The notes beneath the pieces were generated by a model. That model worked only from the letters and a program-made list of their open reading frames with translations. It was not told where the DNA came from and did no database searches. From NCBI GenBank assembly GCA_013306675.1, contig JABLUY010000232.1:1-57741 (forward strand): 57,741 bases of DNA, in the 5' to 3' direction. Below, one piece after another: positions 20,464 to 29,654 of this stretch. The DNA comes from Thraustochytrium sp. TN22. Taxonomy: Eukaryota > Sar > Bigyra > Thraustochytrida > Thraustochytriidae. The position numbers and the translations under genes are program-made. The stretch's first letter is position 1, and every line of letters begins with the position of its first letter.

Positions 20464-20481
20464 GTACCGGGTACCCGGTAC
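20464..20481. promoter_or_regulatory. 18-bp perfect palindrome and GAGTCC element upstream of FAAL
   Basis: GTACCGGGTACCCGGTAC is identical to its own reverse complement. Five bases further, GTCCGAGTCC (20486-20495) matches the recurrent upstream element and lies 132 bp before the preferred FAAL start. Together they suggest this is promoter or 5' leader rather than coding. Confidence 0.45.
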
Positions 20482-20609
20482 ATGTGTCCGAGTCCTGGTA
20501 CTGACCACCCGGGCCCGGCCGCGCCGCGGCCACTTCGAGCCGTGGAGTGCAAGCTATCATCGCTCCCGTCGCTCCGACCCAGCCTCAAGCTTGCTATGTC
20601 GGGACCCAT

Positions 20610-21241
20610 GATGAAGCTGCACTGCAGCTCGAGCCGCGGGCCGCGGGCCGCGCTTTGAGAGAGAAAAAAAAGGAGGGGGGGGGACACGCCGTTCGCCGGC
20701 GGTCCACGCTGGGGGGCTGAGGGGTGGTCCTTTCCTTCTAACTTAGTTCTCGTAAATGAAGGGGCACTGCCAGTGGTCGTCGTCGTGGTCACATGGTGGT
20801 TGATTGCGGCGGCCGGGTGGTGCAGCGGCGTAGAACCTTTGACTTCTCAGCCCCCCTCGGCCAACTAAGTAGCTTCTCTTCTCTAAGATGTGGCGTGGAC
20901 TTCTGTTCAACCCAAACTATGCTGAAGCTTTCGTTGCTCCCTAAGATTCTACCTTTTGAAGGAGACGCCAGACAAGCTTTGCCGTGGCATCAAAATCTGC
21001 TACCCACAGGGGGTTTCGTTGGGGGACTCTCGTGTATCGCCCTCCAGGTTACCTCTAGGTCCTGACGGGGACTGGCATGTCGACATGGTGTGTCTAAAGT
21101 CGCCAAAAGTATTTCCAGCTGCCAACCAGCGCCGCCCTTCTCGACGCCGGTATCAACAACAACATCAACAAGAAGAAGAACAAGCGTTGACAGATTAGAC
21201 GGGGCTTTGTAATAGGTAGGTTTGAGTGCTCACACTTACAG
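20610..21241. other. Intergenic with lower-GC stretch
   Basis: It lies between the FAAL 5' end and the RCC1-repeat gene 3' end. Bases about 20850-21230 are clearly less GC-rich than the window. A short plus-strand frame around 20920-21065 reads LPKILPFEGDARQALPWHQN, but it has no continuing domain. No gene is supported. Confidence 0.5.
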
Positions 21242-24169
21242 TTAGGCTCGCCCTGCTCCGAGTTCGGAGGCCTGCTGCGTCTTGCTGGTGCCGGCCCTGG
21301 TCGACATTTGCCCGCTGCGATGCGTTTTGGTCTTCTTTGTAGTAGCGGGCTTGGTGTAGCCGTAGACTTGGGCACCGTGCGGGACGTCCTGATGTTTGCG
21401 GAGCACATGAGAGCGGTCGCCTGGGGGGAGCGGCACGACGCTTTGTGGCGCATGAAGTGCCGCTGTCGGCTGAGCGCGACGGCCGCGACTCGTCAGTCGT
21501 GGCGAAAAGGCAGCGACAAGCGCACAGGGTGGTTTGTTGCCCAAGTGCTGTCGCCGTTCGCGAAGCTGCTCGGCTTGGGCCTCGAGTCGGCGCTGTAGGG
21601 CCGAGCGGGTGTGCTCGGCGGGCCGTGTTCCTTGCGGGCCGCAGAGGACGCGCGCCTGACGCTCTCGGTCGTGACGACGCTTGTCCGCCCAGAAGATACG
21701 CACCCGAGCCTCGTGCTGGCGGCGCGCCTTGGCCGTGTCCTCCTCGCTGCGCTCCGTGGCCCGATGAAGCACGACGGCGGTGTGAGCATGGCCCGCGTGT
21801 ACCTGTTTGACGTCGCCAGGGACGACGATCTGCAGCGCGGGCACGGTCTGGTGCAGCACGTGGGCGCCGAGGCCGAGCTGGCCGTGATCATTGCTGCCCC
21901 ATACATAGAGGCTGCCGTGACAGGTGATGGCGGCCGAGTGGAATCTTCCGCAGGCCAGCGAAGAGACGCCGAGGCCCGAGAGGAAGTCGACACGCGTGAG
22001 CACGGAGCGGTGCTCTTGGTCGCCGAGGCCCAGCTGGCCGCATTCATTAGCACCGCTTACGTAGACCTCGTTGGTGTCCGTGAGTGCGGCGAGGTGCGAG
22101 TGGCCGCTGTGCACGTCGACGAAGGCGAGTGCCTCGCCTCTTGGGGCGCCGCGCACCGCGACGGGCTCGAAGCGATGCAGATGGTCGTCGTCCTCGGGCT
22201 TGCGACGGCCCATGCAGCCCTGAATGCCCCAGCCGGCCGTCAGCAGGCGGCCCTCGCCGCAGAGCACGGCGGTGTGGCGCGCGCCGCAGGATATTTGGAA
22301 CGGGTCCTCGCCTTGGAACTCAGCCAGGGGCACCGGGTGCGACACGGTCCCGACCAGATCGCCGCCCAGTGCCCCATTGGTGGCGTCGCCCCAGCCGAAG
22401 ATGCGGCATTTGACAACGCCGCGGTCGGTGCTGGACGACCCGGTGCTGGCCAACACGACGGTGTGGTTGTCACCGCAGGCGACGCGCTCCACGTAGAGGT
22501 GCGCGAGCGCCTCCACGACGCGGGGCACGGCGCCCTCAATCTCCGAGTCCAGGGCCCTCGTCGTGCGGGCGCGAGAGGGCGGGGCCGAGCGGCGACCCGC
22601 AGCCGTGCTCTTTGCAGACGATGCTGGTGGCACCGGCGACCTCGCGCTGCTGGGCGACTGGGGCGCGACGGCGCGCCTGGCCATGGCGTTTTGATGCGGA
22701 ATCGGCGAGGCCGGCGAGGCCGGCGAGGCGGGCGTGGTGGGCGACGAGGACGGCTTACGCATAGCCAGGCACTGAGCGCAGGCCGCATTTGGTCCGTCGC
22801 AGAGGCCAAGCTGACCGTGGCGGTTTGACCCGCACATGAGCAAGCGGCCGTCATCCGTGACGAGCGCAGTATGCGCCTCGCCGCAGGCCACCTGGGTGAC
22901 CTTGGAGCGCAGCACGCCGTCCCTGTCAATGCTGCGCCACGGCGAGAGGTCGACGCGTTGCGAGAAGTCGCCGTGACACAGCTGACCCTCCGCACCACGG
23001 CCAAGCGTCAGCAAGCGGCCGTCCGCCAGGACGATGGCCAGATGCGCCGCGCCGCAGCCCACGGTTCGGATGCAGCCGTCGCTCACAAGGCTGGCGCCTT
23101 CAGGAGAGACGGTCGAGCTCGCGCGTGACGACCCAATGGCGCTTGGCCGCGCGACCCACGCGTGCGACTGGCCCGTGCGAAAGCTGGGCCGGCCGCTGGA
23201 CGCCGCGGACAACCTCACGGTGGACCGCATGCCGCCAGCCGGTAGGCCCGCGGTTGAAGCACGCAATGCACCAGACTGAGGTACCGCCCCGCTTGGCCTT
23301 GAAGACGTGCTGGGCCGTGACGACTTCATCGAGCCTGCGCCGCCTGCCGCCGCCGCCGCTGCCGCCTCGCTAGCGCGCAGGCTGAGCGGCACCGGGTAGT
23401 CCTCCTGGGCGCCGTTGATCTCGCCAAACGCGAACAAGAGGCCGCCGTCGTTGTCCACGATGTCTACTGGGAGCTCCGACGGCTCCACAAGGCAGCGGCC
23501 GTTCACGCTTGAGAAGCGCGGGTCCCCACTCAGCGAAGAGTGCGCCAGGACCGCCGATTCGCGCAGCCCCTCCACGTCGTCGTCATCCACGGCCATGACG
23601 CGCACGCGCTGCGGCGTTGCCCAGTGGCCTACCACGCCGGGCTCCTCACAGTCCGCGCAAAACCGTACCACCTTGGGAGAGGTGCGCACCTGGCCGCTCG
23701 TGTCCTCGATCTGGACCATCACATCCGCATCCGGGGCGTGCGAGAGCCGCACTGTGTAGAAGTCGCACGCGCCGCCCTCCACCACGCGTAGAGATGTCTT
23801 GGACAGCAGTACCTTGCGATGCTCCTCGGTCTCTGCCAGCAGCTTCTCCGCCAACTTCTTACGCATTGTCTCCTTCATGGCAGCACTTTCCAGTCGCGAT
23901 GCGCGGACCACGTCATGCTTCGCCTTGCTGAACAGGTACGCCTCAAACTCTAGCGCACCGTCAGCTTCGTCGAGCGCCTCCCCACTCGTCACGTCGTTCG
24001 TCGCGGCACTCTGAGCGGCGCTCTGGTCCTGCGAGGCGCTCTCCTCCTGACATTGATTGTGAGCGACGTTGGCGTCCTGCGCGGCGCCAGCGTCCCGCGC
24101 GACGCCAGCGTCCTGCGCGACGCCAGCGTCCTGCGCGGCGCCAGCATCGTCCACCTCCTCGCCCGCCAT
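21242..24169 (-). CDS. RCC1-repeat beta-propeller protein with Calx-beta-like region
   Basis: The protein has 975 residues from the ATG at 24169. The N-terminus carries five to six degenerate 6-residue repeats (DAGVAQ-like, about residues 6-38). A charged helix follows (about 85-125), then a beta region of Calx-beta type (FYTVRLSHAPDADVMVQIED, later MAVDDDDVEG and LPVDIVDNDGG). A Ser/Pro-rich linker leads to RCC1 repeats from about residue 365 to 830, with the familiar VACGEAHTALVTDDGRLL, CGDNHTVVL, CGARHTAVLCGEGRLLTAGW and ACGRFHSAAI units, interrupted by a low-complexity insert. The C-terminal 120 residues are basic. RCC1 propellers serve as guanine-nucleotide exchange factors or scaffolds, so no specific role can be assigned. 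Confidence 0.85.
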   Translation of the reverse strand: MAGEEVDDAGAAQDAGVAQDAGVARDAGAAQDANVAHNQCQEESASQDQSAAQSAATNDVTSGEALDEADGALEFEAYLFSKAKHDVVRASRLESAAMKETMRKKLAEKLLAETEEHRKVLLSKTSLRVVEGGACDFYTVRLSHAPDADVMVQIEDTSGQVRTSPKVVRFCADCEEPGVVGHWATPQRVRVMAVDDDDVEGLRESAVLAHSSLSGDPRFSSVNGRCLVEPSELPVDIVDNDGGLLFAFGEINGAQEDYPVPLSLRASEAAAAAAAGGAGSMKSSRPSTSSRPSGAVPQSGALRASTAGLPAGGMRSTVRLSAASSGRPSFRTGQSHAWVARPSAIGSSRASSTVSPEGASLVSDGCIRTVGCGAAHLAIVLADGRLLTLGRGAEGQLCHGDFSQRVDLSPWRSIDRDGVLRSKVTQVACGEAHTALVTDDGRLLMCGSNRHGQLGLCDGPNAACAQCLAMRKPSSSPTTPASPASPASPIPHQNAMARRAVAPQSPSSARSPVPPASSAKSTAAGRRSAPPSRARTTRALDSEIEGAVPRVVEALAHLYVERVACGDNHTVVLASTGSSSTDRGVVKCRIFGWGDATNGALGGDLVGTVSHPVPLAEFQGEDPFQISCGARHTAVLCGEGRLLTAGWGIQGCMGRRKPEDDDHLHRFEPVAVRGAPRGEALAFVDVHSGHSHLAALTDTNEVYVSGANECGQLGLGDQEHRSVLTRVDFLSGLGVSSLACGRFHSAAITCHGSLYVWGSNDHGQLGLGAHVLHQTVPALQIVVPGDVKQVHAGHAHTAVVLHRATERSEEDTAKARRQHEARVRIFWADKRRHDRERQARVLCGPQGTRPAEHTRSALQRRLEAQAEQLRERRQHLGNKPPCALVAAFSPRLTSRGRRAQPTAALHAPQSVVPLPPGDRSHVLRKHQDVPHGAQVYGYTKPATTKKTKTHRSGQMSTRAGTSKTQQASELGAGRA

Positions 24170-25030
24170 CCTGCTGCCAAGCCGTCACAGCAGCCGGCTG
24201 CCTGCTGGCAGGCCAGCCAGACGCCGGCGTCGATGTCAGCGCCCGATGGCTTGATGCCCTTGTGTTCTCGTCGTCCTCACCCTCACCCTCACCCTCGCCC
24301 TCGCCTTCGCCCTCGTCCTCGTCAACTACGATCGATCCGTTTGCGGTGCGGGCGGGCGATCGATCTGTGTGTTTCGTGCACGACACCACGCAGTCCGAGT
24401 CAGCTTCGACCAAGCGCTGTGCTGCGGTCCTCCTTTTCCGAGCCACGGCCACTCCGCCGGCCACCCACTCTCGCGCACAGGCCTCCTCCTCCCAACTTCA
24501 ACTTCAAGTTCCCCCGAGGCTTGCTTGATTGCTGGCCCGCTCGCTCGCTCGCCAGCCTGCCAGCCAGCCAGCCAGCCAGCCAGCCTGCCTGCCTGCCGGC
24601 CCGCGCGCAGCGCCTCGTCTCGAGCGAGCCTGGCGGAGCGGCGCGCGTCGGGGCGCGCGCCGGCGCCGCGCCTCGGCCTCCGAGCACGCGCCGTTGTTGT
24701 GCACAGGGAGCGCAGTGCGGGCCTGGTGCAGGGCAGTGCTACAGTACCAGCCTACTGCTGCACGCACTGCACCCCTGCCGCGGCAGTCCAGGAAGGCGCG
24801 CGCGGCGCCGCGCCGCGCCGCGAGGGGGCCTGTTGTGCGGCGGCGGGAGCGGCGGCGGCGGTGGCGCGGCGGCGCGGGCGGCGGCGGCGGCCGGCGCCCG
24901 CACCGGCGGCCTGCCACTGGCGCAGCATCTGCGGCAAGCTAGCTAGCGAGGCGAGCGAGCTCGAGCTACTAGCTCGGCAGGCAGGCCCAAAGCCGGGCGC
25001 GGAGCCTTGGGGCAGCGAGCGTCGCGCAGC
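24170..25030. other. Divergent promoter region
   Basis: It is shared by the RCC1-repeat gene (-) and the 982-residue unknown gene (+). It contains a CCTCAC/CCTCGC run (24278-24320), GTCCGAGTC at 24393-24401 (224 bp before the RCC1-gene ATG), the double motif CAACTTCAACTTCAAGTT at 24493-24510, CAGC/CTGC tetranucleotide repeats at 24558-24600 and CTAGCTAGC near 24940. No gene is seen. Confidence 0.6.
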
Positions 25031-27979
25031 ATGGCGGCGGCGCGCTGGGAGGAGTGGCTGGACCGCGACTGGGAGTGCCTGGGCCCATGCCGAGGGCTCT
25101 GGGAGCTCTTCGTGTCGAATCCGCACAGAGTGGCGCTGGATGGCGCCGCCAGCCCGTGCGAGGCGCTCGTGCACAAGGCGCTGCCGGAGGGCCGCGAGCC
25201 GTGCAACGCTGAGGACGCCATCTACGTGCTGGCGCTGGTGCTCTGCGACGCCGAGGCCGCCAAGGACTTTGTGGCCGGGCTTAACGCCGCCGAGGCGCAC
25301 TTTTTGCTGGACAGTCTCGTCGACCTGGTCGCCGATGTGCGCCCGCTCGTGCGGTACTGGGCGCTCAAGGCGCTCTGGCGCGCGGTGCACGTGTACTGCG
25401 CGTGCTGCGCCTCGGACCTGGCCACCATCCTGAACGAGTCCCGCTGGCGCACGGCGAGCAGCCGCTCCTGGCTCGATGACGCATACTTTGACGTGCGCGC
25501 CATGCGCCTGCGACACGAGGCAAGCTCAGTCGTTGAGGCCAAGGACACCGAGGAGGACGCACGCGCTGTGGGCGAAGATGGCTCCGGCCTCAGCGGCGCG
25601 GCGGCCTCGGTGAGGACAGGGTCGAGCTGCAAGCGAGACTCGCTCAAAAGTTCCATGGAGCTCGCGTACGCCAACTTCGCGCTCTGGTCGCTCGTGGCAC
25701 TAACAGGCAAGACGCTGGATGGCGGCGTTGCGTCCGCCGCGGCCTGGGTGGCCGCAAGCGACGTGCAGGCGCTCTGGGAGGTGACGCTGGGCCAGTTGCG
25801 GGCACCCGACCTTGATGTCTGGGCCGCACGCAAGCACACGCACGTACCAGAATGCACGGCAGAGCCCTTTGGCACGAGCATCACGTCCGTGCACCTCTTT
25901 GCGCCCGTTCTGGTGGGTTTGGCGCTCCTGCGCGGCGAGGCCGCGCAGCGCGCTTACTACCTGCGCAGCCTCAACCTCCTTGTGCTACAAAACACGCGCA
26001 ATCTGGAGGCGCTCATCGCCACGCAGAACTGGCACGCACTCATTCTGCTGACGCTAGGGACATCCAAGGAGACGCAAGCCGCAGCCGGCCAGGAGTCGCC
26101 GTCCCCGGCGTCCCGCGCCAACGAGGACGTGCGCGCCTATGGCGCAAATTTGCTGTCCTGCGCATTCGCGCACTGCTTCGAGGACTTTCGTGGTCTCGGC
26201 GACCAGCTGCACGTCTTCGCGGCGCATCTGATGCACTTTTGCGTGTGGGACCACAAAGCGCGAGCCCTTGCGCGTCAGATCGTGCTCGGGCTCTGGCGGC
26301 AGCTGCAGGCGTCCGGGTTTTGGCGCAGCGAGGGCGCGGCGGGCTGGGCTGCCTGCTTCGACCTCGCGCGCTTCACGCTCGCACTCGTCTTCTTCTCGCC
26401 GCCGGACGTCTCCGAGGCGCCCCTGCGACTGGCGCACATGCGCGTGCTGTCGCGCAAGTCGAGCAGCGCAACGGCCGACCTGCATGCGGCAGAGGAGAAG
26501 CCAGAGGATGCGCTGTGGTTCGACTACCGCGCGCACGTGGCGACTTGGGCCTCGGTGGGCCTCGGGTCCGGGTCCGCCGGCGGCCTGTGGCTCGAGCCTG
26601 CCTCGCCGCGGCCGGTGGACGCGGCCGACAGTGTCGCGCCGAGGAGGGAGCGGAGGTGGTCCGTCAGCGTCTCGCCGGAACTGGAGCGGAGGAGGTCCGC
26701 CTACGAAATGCCTCAGCGCGAGCGGAGGAGGTCTGTCTTCCCTGATGCCGGCAGCGCCGCAGGTAACGGCGATACGTACCTTCATGAAGGCGAGTACCTC
26801 GCAAGCGATCATGAAGACGACGGCACCTCCGGCTTTGACACCGCAGCCGATATCTTTGATGTGGAGGGTGTACAGTTCGTCAATTCCGATTACGAGGACG
26901 ATGATGACGACGCGGAAGACGACCTGGAAAAGCACGGTGAAACGGCGACTGTCGCTTCGCGCGCGGCCCGCTCGGAGCCGCATGACACGCTAGCGCCCGC
27001 CAGATCCGTTCATTCTTTCCGCACGGGCCGCGCCGCGCCGCAGCAACAGCACCACCCTCAGCCGCGGCGGCGCGGGTCCACGATTCTGCGCAGGCTTTCC
27101 ATCGGTAGTCTCACGGACACTGCGGCGCCGTCTCCTGCGCACTTTTCGCTTGGGCAGCGCCACCACCTCGTGAGCCCGCCGCCACCGTTTTCAAGCAGCC
27201 GCTTCCCGCGTCGGAGCTTCTCAAACGGAACGTCCAATTTGACAAGCGCCGATAATTGCGTGGAGATCGTTGCCAAGGGCGTGCACCTGTTGCAGGATGT
27301 CCACGAGGCGCTGTCCACCGGCACGATCGTGCACCTGTGTGAATCGGAGACCGTGGGTCCGTCACGAGACTGGGCGCACCGCTTCCGCGCCGAGCACCTG
27401 CGCTTGCAGGCGGAACCAGAGGACCGTGCCAAGGACCTCGAGGCGATCCAGCTCGGCCTGGGTGTCCTCCACGCCATGGGCCTGCGCGGCGACTGCCACG
27501 ATCAGGAGAAGCTGCGCGACATGCTTTTTGACAAGAAGGACCGCGAGAACTTCTTGCGCGCCTCCGAGCTATGCAGGGGCTTTGCCTCGGCTGATCGCGT
27601 CCTGCGCCACGCAGGCACGCCGCCGCCCAGTCCGAGCAAGAGCATGGTGCTCGGCCGAAGGACGAAGCATGCGTTCGCGACGCAGGCATCCGAGGACGAT
27701 CTGCACGAGCTGGCGCATTTTCTGGCCACCTTTTGCGGTCGAGGCGCGCACCTGACCAAGAAGCCTGCGGAGCGCATTATCCTGGCGCGGCTTCAGGCTG
27801 AGTCTCGATCGCAGCAGGGGGGCGTGTCGGCGCCCTCGTCTCCCGCGCACGCTCGCGGAGTGCTGGACGAGGCGCACCTGAACGATGACGAGGATGTGAC
27901 TCCCAAGGTTCGTTCATTCAAGGTGAGGGGGCCGGCGCGCCTCTCTGATTTAATCCGCAAGGGTTCGCTACGGCCCTGA
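25031..27979 (+). CDS. Large unknown protein with helical N-half and phospho-site-like repeats
   Basis: The protein has 982 residues from the ATG at 25031 (GCAGCATGGC context). I do not recognise the family. The N-terminal 480 residues are hydrophobic-helical and could be an armadillo/HEAT-type solenoid (LVDLVADVRPLVRYWALKAL, then LFAPVLVGLALL). Residues about 545-575 hold three arginine-serine repeats (RRERRWSVSV, LERRRSAYEM, RERRRSVFPD), each shaped like a basophilic kinase site. An acidic stretch follows (DYEDDDDDAEDD). A second helical region occupies about 740-940, including LEAIQLGLGVLHAMGLRGD. There are no transmembrane segments and no introns. A cytosolic scaffold is a guess. Confidence 0.75.
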   Translation: MAAARWEEWLDRDWECLGPCRGLWELFVSNPHRVALDGAASPCEALVHKALPEGREPCNAEDAIYVLALVLCDAEAAKDFVAGLNAAEAHFLLDSLVDLVADVRPLVRYWALKALWRAVHVYCACCASDLATILNESRWRTASSRSWLDDAYFDVRAMRLRHEASSVVEAKDTEEDARAVGEDGSGLSGAAASVRTGSSCKRDSLKSSMELAYANFALWSLVALTGKTLDGGVASAAAWVAASDVQALWEVTLGQLRAPDLDVWAARKHTHVPECTAEPFGTSITSVHLFAPVLVGLALLRGEAAQRAYYLRSLNLLVLQNTRNLEALIATQNWHALILLTLGTSKETQAAAGQESPSPASRANEDVRAYGANLLSCAFAHCFEDFRGLGDQLHVFAAHLMHFCVWDHKARALARQIVLGLWRQLQASGFWRSEGAAGWAACFDLARFTLALVFFSPPDVSEAPLRLAHMRVLSRKSSSATADLHAAEEKPEDALWFDYRAHVATWASVGLGSGSAGGLWLEPASPRPVDAADSVAPRRERRWSVSVSPELERRRSAYEMPQRERRRSVFPDAGSAAGNGDTYLHEGEYLASDHEDDGTSGFDTAADIFDVEGVQFVNSDYEDDDDDAEDDLEKHGETATVASRAARSEPHDTLAPARSVHSFRTGRAAPQQQHHPQPRRRGSTILRRLSIGSLTDTAAPSPAHFSLGQRHHLVSPPPPFSSSRFPRRSFSNGTSNLTSADNCVEIVAKGVHLLQDVHEALSTGTIVHLCESETVGPSRDWAHRFRAEHLRLQAEPEDRAKDLEAIQLGLGVLHAMGLRGDCHDQEKLRDMLFDKKDRENFLRASELCRGFASADRVLRHAGTPPPSPSKSMVLGRRTKHAFATQASEDDLHELAHFLATFCGRGAHLTKKPAERIILARLQAESRSQQGGVSAPSSPAHARGVLDEAHLNDDEDVTPKVRSFKVRGPARLSDLIRKGSLRP

Positions 27980-28121
27980 CTTGAACAGATGTCGGGAACT
28001 TAGCTGTTCAGTAGAGTGCAAGAAGAGGAGCCTGCTGCTGCGCGCGCTTGGGCGCACGCGCCAAGGGGCCTTTTATCACCTTCACCATCATCTTTATCTT
28101 CATGCGACTGTGTATGGCTCT

Positions 28122-29030
28122 TCAGTTCTTCTTTCCAGCATCCGTAGGACGCGCCTCTGCTGCCAGAGGTGCTATCGCGTCATCTTTTGGGGCCCTAGGC
28201 GTCCACACGGGCGCTGAGACTAGGCGATAGGAGGAGGACGTCGCGGATGCGGAGGCGTCGGAGGCCTCCAGGACGACCTTGGGTCCGTGCCGAGCGAGCC
28301 ACGCTGCGAGCGGTCGTCGCCAAGCCGCGCGACTCAGCTCTGTGTATGGTCGGCCCTGGCTTGGCCGCGCCACAAGGCGCAGACGGCCCGGTGCTATCCC
28401 TGCGAGGTCCAGCAGGGCTGCAACGAGGTCCTCGCCAGTGTGAAGCTCCAGGTCGGCCTGAAGGACCAGCGCGGCGCGACGGTCGCAAACCGCGAGCCCC
28501 GGCATGAAGAGCACGCGGAGCGCAACAGGCGCGGACGGCGTCGAGACGGGCGCCAGGGGCATGCCGCAGGACCAGATGGCCTTTTGCAGGCAGGAGATCC
28601 AGGCGCGCACGTGGCCGCCGGCCTCGGCGCCGACCTCCATGGTCTCCTGGTGCGGGTCTTCGCTGTGCGCCTGCACCGGGAACCTGGTCTCCTGCGTGCG
28701 CGTGCGGCGGAAGCGCACGATGCGCATTGCGTGTGGCTGATTGTTCCGCTTGCGCAGGCGCATCTTCTCCACGCTCTCCTCGATGTTGATGGGCGCCGCC
28801 TCGACGGCAAGGCAGTCGGCAAGCCTGATGCGGACCCACGGCGTCAGCTCCCTTGCCCTGTCCTCCAGCGACCCCCCACCGAGGTTCTGCTCCAACGCCT
28901 GCGCGCGCACGGCCCAGAATTCCTGCAAGTCCACCACGCAAAAGACGCGCTCCGTCTTGAGTTTGCGGCTGTCGTCCCGCAGCACGGCCTCGCTCCGCAC
29001 CAGCAGGTAGCCGCTGCGTACCGCCGTCAT
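28122..29030 (-). CDS. PH-domain-like protein
   Basis: The protein has 302 residues from the ATG at 29030 (MTAVRSGYLL). Upstream in-frame codons include no ATG nearby. The N-terminal 150 residues match a pleckstrin-homology layout: a first strand SGYLLVRSEAVL, then RVFCVVDLQEFWAV, a variable loop, and a closing helix with the near-invariant Trp in HVRAWISCLQKAI. PH domains bind phosphoinositides or proteins at membranes. The C-terminal half (LRVLFMPGLAVCDRRAALVL onwards) has strand-helix character but no family I can name. It is convergent with the 982-residue gene, about 140 bp apart. Confidence 0.65.
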   Translation of the reverse strand: MTAVRSGYLLVRSEAVLRDDSRKLKTERVFCVVDLQEFWAVRAQALEQNLGGGSLEDRARELTPWVRIRLADCLAVEAAPINIEESVEKMRLRKRNNQPHAMRIVRFRRTRTQETRFPVQAHSEDPHQETMEVGAEAGGHVRAWISCLQKAIWSCGMPLAPVSTPSAPVALRVLFMPGLAVCDRRAALVLQADLELHTGEDLVAALLDLAGIAPGRLRLVARPSQGRPYTELSRAAWRRPLAAWLARHGPKVVLEASDASASATSSSYRLVSAPVWTPRAPKDDAIAPLAAEARPTDAGKKN

Positions 29031-29654
29031 GGTCTCTTCCTTGTCCACGTCCAATCGGGTCTCTCACGCCGTCATCGCCAAGGGCAAGCCCTTGCCAGAA
29101 GAAAGCGAGCGCTTTTTGATTTGCCTGTCTCCCGTTGTCAGTCCGAGTCTGAAATGACAACGGAATTGTCTGGTCACACGCCCAGTCACCAATCATGCGG
29201 GTGCCGTTTAGCAGTGGAGGCCCGCCACAGATAGACCAAGGGCCGCGGCGAACTTGAAGAGAAGTATGTGTCGCGAGCCGCCGTTGTCGAGGTGGTCGTT
29301 CACCTGGTGGCCCTTGGACCTCCTCACTGTCAGGCTGCAGAGCCTCGAGGCCATCGACGAGCCGACCTCGTGCGGCTGCACAGGACCCAGGCCTGGGCCG
29401 TGGAGTTGAAGGCACGGTCCGCGGCGGTCTGGTGGCATGCACCTGAATCATGCTAGATAGGACTCGGAGCGCGCGCGCTTGTGGGCGAGCGGGCACGCAG
29501 ACACGCAGGCGGGCAGGTGGGCAGGTCCCTCTCGCCGCGAGAGTCCGGCGCTTGCGTGCTTGCGTGCTTGCGTGCTTGCGTGCTTGCTTGCTTGCCTGCT
29601 TAAAGGTTCTCTCTCGATTGAGCGCAGGTTAGTTGGACACGGCAACAGGCAAGG
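29031..29654. other. Divergent promoter region, PH-domain gene / aminotransferase
   Basis: It contains GTCCGAGTCT (29141-29150, 111 bp before the PH-gene ATG), AACTTGAAG (29250-29258), GACTCGGAG (29461-29469, 194 bp before the aminotransferase ATG) and a GCTTGCGT/GCTTGCTT repeat at 29550-29600. No gene is seen. Confidence 0.6.

Noticed and set aside
20355-20609. An 85-residue N-terminal extension of the FAAL from the ATG at 20609
   Set aside because: Low-complexity residues, a perfect palindrome and a GAGTCC upstream element suggest promoter or leader. Not excluded outright; RNA 5' ends would decide.
20850-21230. Lower-GC stretch with a short frame LPKILPFEGDARQALPWHQN
   Set aside because: No continuing frame, no enzymatic domain and no terminal repeats. 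I cannot call an old mobile-element fragment from this.
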